The notes beneath the pieces are model-generated. The model saw nothing but the letters and a program-made list of their open reading frames with translations. It ran no database searches and was not told the origin of the DNA. A stretch of DNA of 64,000 nucleotides from Bacilli bacterium (lineage in GTDB: Bacteria > Bacillota_I > Bacilli_A > RF39 > UBA660), in the NCBI GenBank assembly GCA_900753325.1, contig CAADYO010000009.1, positions 124,001 to 188,000 of the forward strand, read 5' to 3'. Positions 16,742 through 24,629 of this stretch are shown piece by piece. Position numbers and translations under genes: made by a program. Position 1 is the first letter of the stretch. The number at the start of each line of letters is the position of its first letter.

Positions 16742-17270
16742 TTGTGCATTCTATTATTAGCTGCTTTCCTTCTGTCTTACTACATGTTGTTAGAACTAAT
16801 TGGCTTGATTTTGTTTTATTAATATTTATGTAACCAACCTTTGGTTGTTCAACAATCCTTTTAACTATATATGTATATTTTTTGCTTTTATAGATGATAT
16901 TTATTTTGTCATCTATATCTAGTTTATCTATGTTTTTGAAAAATGCTTTTTCACCAGTCCCTGAATGTGCAGCTAAAACGAGAAGTTCTATTTTATTGTT
17001 ATTATTTATTATTTCATTTAAAACAGTTACATTTTGTTCAATGTTATTTATAGGACTTTTTATTGAATATAGTTCTTTAGTGAGAGAAATTTTTGGTATT
17101 TCTATAACTCCTATTGGTGATTCTTTTTTAGTTGTTGCTTTTTTTATGCTTATTTTTTTAGTAATGGTATTAATTATGGGTTTAGTGGTCCTTTTAATGT
17201 TATTTACATATGTTGGTTTTATTAGTATTATAGTTCCAATAAGTAATATGATTAGTATTTTTTTATACAT
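16734..17270 (-). CDS. Sortase with atypical active site
   Basis: A 178-residue sortase-fold transpeptidase with an N-terminal signal anchor (ILIILLIGTIILIKP). The barrel holds IGVIEIPKISLTKELYS, then the catalytic His in VLAAHSGTGEKAF (His102) and the catalytic Cys in LVLTTCSKTEG (Cys163). The Arg normally found a few residues after the Cys is not present: the strand reads GKQLIIECTIK, with Lys169 and Gln170 in that place. It overlaps the 3' end of the preceding adhesin gene by 8 nt, so it is very likely the dedicated sortase of that protein. It is short, close to single-domain class D or related sortases; class cannot be fixed. Confidence 0.88.
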   Translation of the reverse strand: MYKKILIILLIGTIILIKPTYVNNIKRTTKPIINTITKKISIKKATTKKESPIGVIEIPKISLTKELYSIKSPINNIEQNVTVLNEIINNNNKIELLVLAAHSGTGEKAFFKNIDKLDIDDKINIIYKSKKYTYIVKRIVEQPKVGYININKTKSSQLVLTTCSKTEGKQLIIECTIK

Positions 17271-18687
17271 AAATTAAAACTTGAAAAAGGAATGTTAGTA
17301 TTTGAATTAAAAGAGATGGTGAATTAGTCTTTGTATTTGGAACTTTTATTTTGTAGTTTGTTAGGTTGAATGTTAAATCTTCATTACTATTAATTATTAT
17401 GTAAAATGGATCTATTATATCGTATCCTGGTGTTGTTGTTATTTGTTTGACAAGATATTTTCCATATGGTAAAAATATTTCTATTGCACCTAAATCATTT
17501 GTTGTAATGCTTTTTATTAGCTCTTGATTTTCATTGTATATGTTAAAGGTTATATTTTCTTCTGGTTTTAATTCTTCATCTATAAGATAGCTTTTGTTTA
17601 TTGTTACTTTACCTTTTATTACTTGATTATATAAATTTAATTCAATGTTTGGTTTTTCTTCTGTCAATTCAAATTCATATATGTTTTTGTCTAATTCATA
17701 TCCTTTTCCGGCTTCTATTTCTTGTAAGTAATATTTTCCAAATATTAAGTTTTTTATATATGCTTCATGATTCTTATCTATTTCAATTATGGCTAACTTT
17801 TGCATATTTTGATTATATAGTTGATATTTTGCACCTTCTAATTCAGCTTTACCTGTATTTTGCTTTGATTTGGAATCTTTATCTAGTTTATTGATTTTTA
17901 CTTCTGTTTCTGTAACTTTAACTTTAATATTTATTGTTTTTTGATGAATGTTTCCTATTGTTACAAAGTTTTGACTATCATTTGATTGATAGAATAATAC
18001 TGGATCATTATGATAATCATCATTTCTAGTTAATGTTATTGTATGCTCACCAACTGGAAGGTTAGTTATTTTTAGACTGTTGTTATTTATTGTTGCATAT
18101 GTATCATTTGTCTTGTAGTTTGATAATATATTATTTTCATCGGTAATATATAGTTCTTGTCCGGCTACTATTGTGTATTCTTTGTTAGCAAAGCTCGGCT
18201 CTTTTTGATAGTCCTCGATTAGTTTTTCAATATACTTTATTTCATCTTTATATCGATCCACTTTGTTACCATTTAACGAGTCTGTAAAGTAAAATTGTGC
18301 ATTCGGATCTACTGTTTGCCAAATCATGACTTGTGCCATTGCGTAGTATTTTGTATAATCGTGATATTTATAGTTATATCCAAAATGAGCAATTAATGAT
18401 ACTCTTTCTTTTTGTTCTTCACTTAAATTTTCTGGCGTTATGGTGCTTTCATATTTACTACCATCTTTAAACCAAATAAATGGTTCAAGGCAGTATGCTA
18501 TTCTTCTTGTTCCTACTTCTCTGTACATTCTGGCTGTTTGGTAATATTTAATGTTATCACTTGTGATTCGATTTATCCAAATGTCTCCTATTCTTTCAGC
18601 CTCATAAAATTTTGTTTCTTGAGCTTTTACCATATATGGCATAAAAGCTACTAGTGTTCCTATTAAGAAAATAATTAATTTTTTCAT
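17263..18687 (-). CDS. Thioester-domain/CnaB surface adhesin with VPNTK sorting-like signal
   Basis: A 474-residue wall protein. After a signal peptide ending near MVKAQE comes a thioester domain with Cys66 in RIAYCLEPF and Gln119 in AMAQVMIWQ, matching the YC and (T)QxxIW halves of TED adhesins that bind host or surface molecules covalently. A middle beta region leads to two CnaB-like stalk domains; the first has Lys in EVKINKLDKDS and Glu in YYLQEIEAGKGY, the second has VKQI where the isopeptide Glu would be. The end reads KVPNTKTNS then a hydrophobic stretch, a sortase-signal layout without the usual basic tail. The start at 18687 follows AAGGAGGAG. The adjacent sortase overlaps it. Adhesin role is inferred from domains. 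Confidence 0.88.
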   Translation of the reverse strand: MKKLIIFLIGTLVAFMPYMVKAQETKFYEAERIGDIWINRITSDNIKYYQTARMYREVGTRRIAYCLEPFIWFKDGSKYESTITPENLSEEQKERVSLIAHFGYNYKYHDYTKYYAMAQVMIWQTVDPNAQFYFTDSLNGNKVDRYKDEIKYIEKLIEDYQKEPSFANKEYTIVAGQELYITDENNILSNYKTNDTYATINNNSLKITNLPVGEHTITLTRNDDYHNDPVLFYQSNDSQNFVTIGNIHQKTINIKVKVTETEVKINKLDKDSKSKQNTGKAELEGAKYQLYNQNMQKLAIIEIDKNHEAYIKNLIFGKYYLQEIEAGKGYELDKNIYEFELTEEKPNIELNLYNQVIKGKVTINKSYLIDEELKPEENITFNIYNENQELIKSITTNDLGAIEIFLPYGKYLVKQITTTPGYDIIDPFYIIINSNEDLTFNLTNYKIKVPNTKTNSPSLLIQILTFLFQVLIYV

Positions 18688-18840
18688 ATTTTTCTCCTCC
18701 TTTTCCTTAACGCCACCAATAGTATCATAGTAATTTATTTGTGACAAACTGAGCTTTAATAAAATTTGCCTTAAAAATAACTTGAATATTTAATTTGTAG
18801 TTAATAAAAAAGTTTTTTCTTCTAGTAAATGGTTCATAGT

Positions 18841-18868
18841 TTTACAAGTTTCATTCCTATGTTATAAT
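18841..18868 (+). promoter_or_regulatory. Sigma-A-like promoter of fhs
   Basis: TTTACA, 16 nt, TATAAT, with a TG extension (TGTTATAAT). The predicted start is about 12 nt before the ATG at 18887, leaving only GAGGTGAT in the leader. Confidence 0.7.
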
Positions 18869-18886
18869 TGTACTTGAGGTGATAAA

Positions 18887-20503
18887 ATGAACGATATTGA
18901 TATAGCACAAAATAATGTTTTGGAAAATATAGTAAAAGTTGCGAAAAAAATAGACTTGAATAGTGATGATTTAGTTTTATATGGTGATTTTAAAGCTAAA
19001 ATAAAAAAAGTTCCTAGTAAGAGAAAGGCTAAACTTATTTTGGTTACAGCAATTAATCCTACTCCATATGGTGAAGGTAAAACTACTGTTAGCATTGGTT
19101 TAGGTGATGCTTTAAATAAATTAAATAAAAAGCCGGTTATTGTTTTAAGGGAACCTTCTATGGGCCCTGTATTTGGAATAAAAGGCGGGGCAACTGGTGG
19201 TGGTTATAGTCAAGTTGTACCAATGGAAGATATTAATTTACATTTCACTGGTGATTTTCATGCTATTACTGCTGCTAATGATTTATTATGTGCTGCGATT
19301 GATAACCATATTTATCATGGAAATTCACTTGATATTCAAAAAGTTGTTTTTAAGAGATGTTTAGATGTTAATGATAGAGCTTTAAGAAAAATTTCTTTGG
19401 AAAAAAGGAACGATAGTTTTTCTATTACGGCTGCTAGTGAAATTATGGCATTATTTTGTTTGGCTGATTCTATTGATGACTTAAAGAGAAGGCTTGGCAA
19501 TATAATAATTGGTTATAATAGTAAAAACGAAGTTGTTTACGCTAAAGATTTACATATAGAAGGTGCTTTAACTGTACTATTAAAAGATGCTTTTTTACCA
19601 AATCTTGTTCAAACACTTGAGCATACTCCTACAATTATTCATGGTGGTCCTTTTGCTAATATTGCTCATGGTTGTAATTCAATTATAGCTACTGAGTTAG
19701 GTTTATCGTTAGGTGAGTATATGGTTACTGAGGCCGGCTTTGGTGCTGACTTAGGAGCTGAGAAGTTTTTAGATATTAAATGTCGTAAAGCTTCAATTAG
19801 TCCAGACTGTATTGTTTTGGTAGCAACAATCAAGGCTTTAAAATATAATGCTTATGTTGATTCTGGTCATATATTGGAAGAAAATGTTGATGCTGTAAAA
19901 GCTGGTTTAGCTAATTTGGGTAGACATATTGAAAATTTAAGTAAATATGGAATACCAGTTGTAGTATGTTTAAATAAATTTGCAACTGATAGTGAATCTG
20001 AAATAAAAGCAGTTGAGGATTTCTGCTTAAAAAAAGGTACTACTTTTTCTACTAGTACGGCTTATACTGATGGGGGAAGTGGAGCAATTGATTTAGCAAA
20101 TAAGGTAATTACAGCTTGTTCTTTAAAAAGCAATTTTAAATTATTATATGATGATAATAGTTCTATATCAGATAAAATCGAGAAGGTTTGTTGTGAAATT
20201 TATAGAGCTAGCGAAATTGAATATAGTTCTAAAGCATTAGAAAAAATAGATGCAATTGAGAAAATTGGTAGGTCTAATCTTCCGATTTGTGTTGCTAAAA
20301 CACAGTATTCTTTTTCTGATGATGCGAAAAAACTTGGTGCACCTAATGATTTTAAAGTTTATGTGCGTGATATATGTTTATATAATGGTGCTGAATTTGT
20401 TACTGTTCTATTAGGCAATATTATGACTATGCCAGGATTGCCTAAAGTTCCAAACTATGAAAAAATAGATTTGATTGATGGTAAAATAGTTGGTTTAAGT
20501 TAA
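18887..20503 (+). CDS. fhs: Formate-tetrahydrofolate ligase
   Basis: A 538-residue enzyme forming 10-formyl-tetrahydrofolate from formate, THF and ATP. The P-loop region reads TPYGEGKTTVSIGLGDAL; other family blocks are REPSMGPVFGIKGGATGGGY, FTGDFHAITAANDL, EAGFGADLGAEKF and the C-terminal MTMPGLPKVPNYEKIDL. Length is slightly below the usual 555-560 residues, without an obvious missing block. With GlyA it supplies one-carbon units. It is monocistronic, with its own promoter and a strong terminator. Confidence 0.97.
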   Translation: MNDIDIAQNNVLENIVKVAKKIDLNSDDLVLYGDFKAKIKKVPSKRKAKLILVTAINPTPYGEGKTTVSIGLGDALNKLNKKPVIVLREPSMGPVFGIKGGATGGGYSQVVPMEDINLHFTGDFHAITAANDLLCAAIDNHIYHGNSLDIQKVVFKRCLDVNDRALRKISLEKRNDSFSITAASEIMALFCLADSIDDLKRRLGNIIIGYNSKNEVVYAKDLHIEGALTVLLKDAFLPNLVQTLEHTPTIIHGGPFANIAHGCNSIIATELGLSLGEYMVTEAGFGADLGAEKFLDIKCRKASISPDCIVLVATIKALKYNAYVDSGHILEENVDAVKAGLANLGRHIENLSKYGIPVVVCLNKFATDSESEIKAVEDFCLKKGTTFSTSTAYTDGGSGAIDLANKVITACSLKSNFKLLYDDNSSISDKIEKVCCEIYRASEIEYSSKALEKIDAIEKIGRSNLPICVAKTQYSFSDDAKKLGAPNDFKVYVRDICLYNGAEFVTVLLGNIMTMPGLPKVPNYEKIDLIDGKIVGLS

Positions 20504-20504
20504 A

Positions 20505-20537
20505 AAAATACTAGCAAAATTTGATTGCTAGTATTTT
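20505..20537. terminator. Bidirectional terminator between fhs and the convergent Ig-like gene
   Basis: AAAATACTAGCAA/TTGCTAGTATTTT, a perfect 13-bp stem with a 7-nt loop; it serves both converging transcripts. Confidence 0.92.
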
Positions 20538-21282
20538 AGTTTATTTTACTGGAATTTTGATTATTCTCTGTATTATTATTTTCTGAATCTTTATCCTCTT
20601 TGTTTTCTTTGTTATCTTGATTATCTTTTTTATCTTCCGTACCGTTTGGTGGAAGTATAACTTTTGTTTGAGGCTCTATTACTTCTATATGGCCAGTATA
20701 CGATATATTATTATAAATAACAGTGTATTCATAGTTTCCTGCTTTTGTTGTATTTACTTTTGTTAAATCAATTATGATTGCCTCTTTCATTTCATCTGTT
20801 AGTGTTTCTTTTACGTATATTTGTTTATCAGTTGATAAAGGGGAACCAATAGTTAGTGTTAAGTTATTTACTGTTAAATCTACATTTGGTAGTTCTTTTT
20901 CTTTTATTACTAGTGTTCCATTATATTTTTTCTTTTTGTATGAAACTGTATATGTGTATGTACCTGGTTCTGATGTTTTTACCATTGATGTGTCTAACTT
21001 CAAGGCCTTAAGTGTTTCATCATCTATATCATTAGCATTTTCTAAATAATCTTTTACATTAACACTTAACGGTTCATTTATTTCTAATTCTATATCTTTT
21101 AATTTAATTTCATTTGACTTTACTTCAGCGACTCTTTTGTGTATTACATTTAGGTCGTTTTTAGCAACTGGAACAGGTTTTGTCATTAAATTCATTGTTA
21201 ATCCTGAACCAGTTAATATTATACCCCATGAAGCTAAAGCAAGAGAAATTATACGCGTTTCTTTTATTGTTAATTTTCCCAT
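20536..21282 (-). CDS. Membrane-anchored protein with two Ig-like repeats
   Basis: A 248-residue protein: a basic start (MGKLTIKETR), one membrane span (IISLALASWGIILTGSGL) and two repeats of about 75 residues. Each repeat begins with an acidic or polar strand (IKLKDIELEINEPLSV; VDLTVNNLTLTIGSPLS), has a Val/Thr-rich centre and ends in a GTYTYTVSYKKKKYNG or GNYEYTVIYNNISYTG motif, like bacterial Ig/DUF5011-type modules. The tail is a disordered Lys/Asp/Asn run. ATG at 21282 follows AGGGAG. Function unknown; probably an extracellular scaffold or cell-surface protein. No LPXTG-like signal is seen. Confidence 0.8.
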   Translation of the reverse strand: MGKLTIKETRIISLALASWGIILTGSGLTMNLMTKPVPVAKNDLNVIHKRVAEVKSNEIKLKDIELEINEPLSVNVKDYLENANDIDDETLKALKLDTSMVKTSEPGTYTYTVSYKKKKYNGTLVIKEKELPNVDLTVNNLTLTIGSPLSTDKQIYVKETLTDEMKEAIIIDLTKVNTTKAGNYEYTVIYNNISYTGHIEVIEPQTKVILPPNGTEDKKDNQDNKENKEDKDSENNNTENNQNSSKIN

Positions 21283-21410
21283 ATACTTCTTACTCCCTAT
21301 CTTTATAATCAATTATAGTATAGTTTCTTGTTATTAACAAGATTTTTTTGTGTAATTTGTTGAATTTTGTTGTTTCATTTCATATAATATTATTTAAAGA
21401 GGTGAGTTTT

Positions 21411-21830
21411 ATGGCTATCTATTGGTTTATTTTATGTTTGATTTTACTTTTTGTTGAAATAGTAACAATTAACTTAGTTTCTATTTGGTTTGCGATTGGT
21501 GCTTTTGCTGCTATGATATGTGCATTAGTTACTGATACATCTATGATACAGTTATTAGTATTTATAGTTGTCAGTATCATTGCTTTACTTGTTACTAAAC
21601 CATTTGTTAAGAAATTTAGAAAAAATAATATTGTTCCTACTAACTTTGATAGAGTAATTGGGAAAATTGGTGATGTAATTAAGAAAATAACACCTGACCA
21701 GTATGGTGAAGTTAAAGTTTTAGGTTCTGTTTGGACAGCTTCAGGTGATGAAGTATTAGAAGTAGGAGAGAAAGTTAAAGTTAAATGCGTAGAGGGTGTA
21801 AAACTTATTGTTAAGAAGGAGGAAAAATAA
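21411..21830 (+). CDS. NfeD-family membrane protein
   Basis: A 139-residue protein with membrane spans in the first 70 residues (MAIYWFILCLILLFVEIV, IWFAIGAFAAMICAL, LVFIVVSIIALLV) and a C-terminal OB-fold (GKIGDVIKKI, YGEVKVLGSVWTASG, VKVKCVEGVKLIVKK). This is the short NfeD1b type, which partners SPFH proteins in membrane microdomains. The SPFH gene begins right after its stop. The start at 21411 follows GAGGTGAG; an in-frame upstream extension lacks a ribosome site. Confidence 0.92.
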   Translation: MAIYWFILCLILLFVEIVTINLVSIWFAIGAFAAMICALVTDTSMIQLLVFIVVSIIALLVTKPFVKKFRKNNIVPTNFDRVIGKIGDVIKKITPDQYGEVKVLGSVWTASGDEVLEVGEKVKVKCVEGVKLIVKKEEK

Positions 21831-22721
21831 ATGGAATTTGGTTTAATAATATTAATTGTACTAGTTGTTATATTAGCTTCTGGAATTAAAATTATTCCAC
21901 AATCAAAGGCAATCGTAGTTGAAAGACTTGGTGCATATCATAGGACTATGCAAACTGGGTTACATTATGTTATACCAGTATTTGAGCGAGTTGCAAATGT
22001 TGTTAGTTTGAAGGAAAATGTAAGGGATTTTGCTCCGCAACCTGTTATTACAAAAGATAATGTTACTATGCAGATTGATACTGTTGTTTATTTACAAATA
22101 ACTGACTCTAAGCTTTATACTTATGGTGTTGAAAATCCAGTTAATGCAATTGAGAATTTAACTGCAACAACTTTGCGTAATATTATTGGTGAGTTGGAAC
22201 TTGATGAAACTTTAACTTCACGTGATGTTATCAATACAAAAATGCGTGCTATTTTGGATGAGGCTACTGACCCATGGGGTATCAAAGTTAATCGTGTGGA
22301 GGTAAAAAACATATTACCACCTAAAGATATTCAAGAGGCTATGGAGAAACAAATGCGTGCTGAACGTGAAAGACGTGAAGCAATTTTAAAAGCTGAAGGT
22401 GAGAAAAAAGCGGCAATTTTAATTGCTGAAGGAGAAAAAGAAAGTGCAATTTTAAGAGCTGATGCTAAACGAGAAACTCATATTAGAGAGGCTGAAGGTG
22501 AAGCTACAGCTATTGTAAAAATTCAAAAGGCTACAGCAGAAGGTTTAAAACTTTTGAAAGATGCTGGTATGGATGATGCAGTTTTGAAATATAAAAGTTA
22601 TGAAGCAATGGTTAGAGTTGCTAATGGTAATGCTACTAAAATCATTGTACCAAGTGAATTGCAAAATCTAGCAACAGTTGGTACAACATTAAATGAAATG
22701 GTAGATCGTTCTAAAAAATAA
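21831..22721 (+). CDS. SPFH-domain/stomatin-like protein
   Basis: A 296-residue paraslipin/QmcA-type protein with an N-terminal membrane segment (IILIVLVVILASGIKII), then the SPFH domain (SKAIVVERLGAYHRTMQTGLHY, VRDFAPQPVITKDNVTMQID) and a long coiled coil with repeated AEGEKKAAIL and AEGEKESAIL units. SPFH proteins oligomerise to form membrane domains and influence protease activity. It directly follows nfeD, whose end contains its GGAGGAAAA site. The pair is a classic stomatin-operon unit. Confidence 0.95.
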   Translation: MEFGLIILIVLVVILASGIKIIPQSKAIVVERLGAYHRTMQTGLHYVIPVFERVANVVSLKENVRDFAPQPVITKDNVTMQIDTVVYLQITDSKLYTYGVENPVNAIENLTATTLRNIIGELELDETLTSRDVINTKMRAILDEATDPWGIKVNRVEVKNILPPKDIQEAMEKQMRAERERREAILKAEGEKKAAILIAEGEKESAILRADAKRETHIREAEGEATAIVKIQKATAEGLKLLKDAGMDDAVLKYKSYEAMVRVANGNATKIIVPSELQNLATVGTTLNEMVDRSKK

Positions 22722-22776
22722 ATGCGGGTTCTTAGATGGTGCTTGTAAATACTAATATTTAATGATGATTAGTTTG

Positions 22777-22804
22777 GTCAACGTATTTACGTTGACTTTT
22801 TTTA
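22777..22804 (+). terminator. Intrinsic terminator after nfeD-SPFH
   Basis: GTCAACG/CGTTGAC stem with a TATTTA loop and T7 tail. A smaller hairpin (ACTAAT/ATTAGT) lies just upstream. Confidence 0.88.
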
Positions 22805-22828
22805 TTATGTTCCGGGATAGAAACATAA

Positions 22829-22855
22829 TAAAAAAACAGGATTATCATCCTGCTT
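22829..22855 (-). terminator. Terminator of the 22914-24108 cassette
   Basis: On the minus strand AAGCAGGAT/ATCCTGTTT with a GATA loop and T7 run, 59 nt after the last gene of the cassette. Confidence 0.85.
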
Positions 22856-22913
22856 AAATATATTACTGTGATTGAAACAATCAATACAGTTCCAATAATT
22901 TTATATTATTAAC

Positions 22914-23405
22914 TCAATGTTGTGCAGTATTATCTAGACTTGGAAAAAATAAATTTTTATCTGATTCAAATGACGGTATATCATTTTCTGGTAAAATACT
23001 TTCATTATATGTAAATTCAAATTTGTTTTCTTTAAAATAATTAACCAAGATTTCTAATGCTCTTGTTGTACCTTTTTGCATATCAATTAATGCAAATCTT
23101 TTATTGTTAATATCTGTATAATCAGTATTGTATATTTTGTTATTTGAAGCGTATTTCTTATTTTTAAAGAATTTACGTTGATCTATGAATGATAAAATAA
23201 ATAATGATTGTTCTTTAATTAAAAATTTCCAGGTATAACCACAATATAAGCTTGGATCTTTTCCAAAGTAACTATATTGGTATGAGTCATCATAAATTGG
23301 TGAAGCTTCGTACTCATTTTTTTCTAAATAAAATTTTAATGCTTTGCAGACTTGTGACATATCACCATTAAATTTTAATTCTAAAACATTATAGCTGTTT
23401 TCCAT
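22914..23405 (-). CDS. Hypothetical protein, second gene of a two-gene cassette
   Basis: A 163-residue soluble protein with no recognised family. It starts with NVLELKFNGDMSQVCKALKFYLEKN, has alternating strands rich in aromatic residues (YQYSYFGKDPSLYCGYTWKF, LFILSFIDQRKFF) and a C-terminal helix (TTRALEILVNYFKENKFEF). The strand-helix-strand-strand-helix pattern resembles the soluble domain of the preceding gene, suggesting distant duplication. The start is 1 nt after the stop of that gene and its GGAGGG site lies inside that gene's end. No signal peptide. It could be accessory DNA. Confidence 0.75.
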   Translation of the reverse strand: MENSYNVLELKFNGDMSQVCKALKFYLEKNEYEASPIYDDSYQYSYFGKDPSLYCGYTWKFLIKEQSLFILSFIDQRKFFKNKKYASNNKIYNTDYTDINNKRFALIDMQKGTTRALEILVNYFKENKFEFTYNESILPENDIPSFESDKNLFFPSLDNTAQH

Positions 23406-23406
23406 A

Positions 23407-24108
23407 TTATCCCTCCATTGTTTTAAATTTAATAATTATATATATTATTACATATATTATTAATAATGTAATTCCTGATATAAATATAAATTTTGTAATC
23501 TTTTTTTGATTTTTATAAGGTCCACTTAAGTAAATTCTATATGTTGAAAATAAAACTAAAAGTATAGATATTATTGGTGATATAATACAAGCTGGAATTG
23601 ATATAATATCTAATATTGTTTCTAAACCGATACTTTTTTCATTTTTTTCTTTAGTATTTAAAGTTGGGTAAAATTCTTGTCCTATGTTTTGTGGAACTGT
23701 ATTTTTATTCACGCTATAGCATTTAACTTCAGAATCAAATTCTTCAAATATATTTAAGAAATCTTTTAGTACTAGTGCCAAAACTTTCACATTTTCATTT
23801 ACCGAAGTTGTAGTTTTTAAGTTGATATTATTACCTAAGGAATATTCTCTTTTACCGTGTAATACCCATCCTATAATTGTTATCATGTGGTCTTTTATGT
23901 AAATTTTTATGTATAGTTTATTATTTTCCAATAACTCATCAAAAATATTTGAATAATGTAAGACTTCTTCTTCACCATATATTTCTTTGGAATATCTAGA
24001 ATTTTTAAATATTTCATTTGCTTTTTGCTTTATTTCTTCGGCTGTTTTTTGTGTGATGATTTGAAGTACTTGCCTTTGTGATACATCGACTGATTTACTA
24101 CTTCCCAT
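23407..24108 (-). CDS. Hypothetical protein with C-terminal membrane hairpin
   Basis: A 233-residue protein. The N-terminal 150 residues are soluble (VLQIITQKTAEEIKQKANEI, LYIKIYIKDHMITIIGWVLH, LALVLKDFLNIFEEF). Two membrane spans follow (IISIPACIISPIISILLVLF and FIFISGITLLIIYVIIYI), leaving a short basic/polar end. No family is recognised. It leads the two-gene cassette and is preceded by a TTGACA promoter. The layout of a soluble sensor-like domain before a C-terminal membrane hairpin is suggestive of a tail-anchored effector or sensor, but this is only an inference. Confidence 0.75.
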   Translation of the reverse strand: MGSSKSVDVSQRQVLQIITQKTAEEIKQKANEIFKNSRYSKEIYGEEEVLHYSNIFDELLENNKLYIKIYIKDHMITIIGWVLHGKREYSLGNNINLKTTTSVNENVKVLALVLKDFLNIFEEFDSEVKCYSVNKNTVPQNIGQEFYPTLNTKEKNEKSIGLETILDIISIPACIISPIISILLVLFSTYRIYLSGPYKNQKKITKFIFISGITLLIIYVIIYIIIKFKTMEG

Positions 24109-24137
24109 TAGTTTTCATTCCCTTCTACTTTATTTGT

Positions 24138-24166
24138 AGAGTAACATTTTATATTTTTATTGTCAA
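24138..24166 (-). promoter_or_regulatory. Sigma-A-like promoter of the 22914-24108 cassette
   Basis: On the minus strand TTGACA (24166-24161), 17 nt, then a weaker TACTCT with a TG extension (TGTTACTCT). The remaining 200 bp up to 24371 are AT-rich and hold nothing else I can recognise. Confidence 0.55.
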
Positions 24167-24371
24167 TTAAACATTTCTTTACATTTAGTGTTTTACATTT
24201 TTGGACATTATAAAATAAAATGATATGTTTTTTTGCTATTTATATGTATATAGATTTATATATTGTTCTAAATATATTGTGGGTGTTACAAGTTTAGAAT
24301 TTTGAACTAATATAAAAATTGGTTGCATTGGATATTAAAAGTAATCAGTAATAATTGGTATTTTTCGTCAT

Positions 24372-24629
24372 CTATTTTAAGTTTAGGTAAATAGTAGCTT
24401 GTATTATTATAATGATTGGAATAAGGATAATGAATTTTTTCTTTTTGGTTTTATGGTGGAAGAGTAACATTGATATTAATTCACCAGTAGCAGCACCAAC
24501 TATGGCTAAAAAAAATATGGTGTTTTCTCTTATCCGCCATTTGTTTTTTCTGGCTTTAAATTTATCAATCATTATTATTGCGAAGCCAATTATATTTATT
24601 GCTAATAAGTAACATTTAAGAATTTTCAT
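24372..24629 (-). CDS. DUF1294 family membrane protein
   Basis: An 85-residue protein with the DUF1294 pattern: an N-terminal span (CYLLAINIIGFAIIMIDKFK), a basic loop (ARKNKWRIRENTIFF), a second span (LAIVGAATGELISMLLF), the conserved HHKTKKKKF block and a last hydrophobic stretch. The function is unknown. It overlaps the end of the radical SAM gene by 14 nt and is translated from within it. Confidence 0.85.
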   Translation of the reverse strand: MKILKCYLLAINIIGFAIIMIDKFKARKNKWRIRENTIFFLAIVGAATGELISMLLFHHKTKKKKFIILIPIIIIIQATIYLNLK

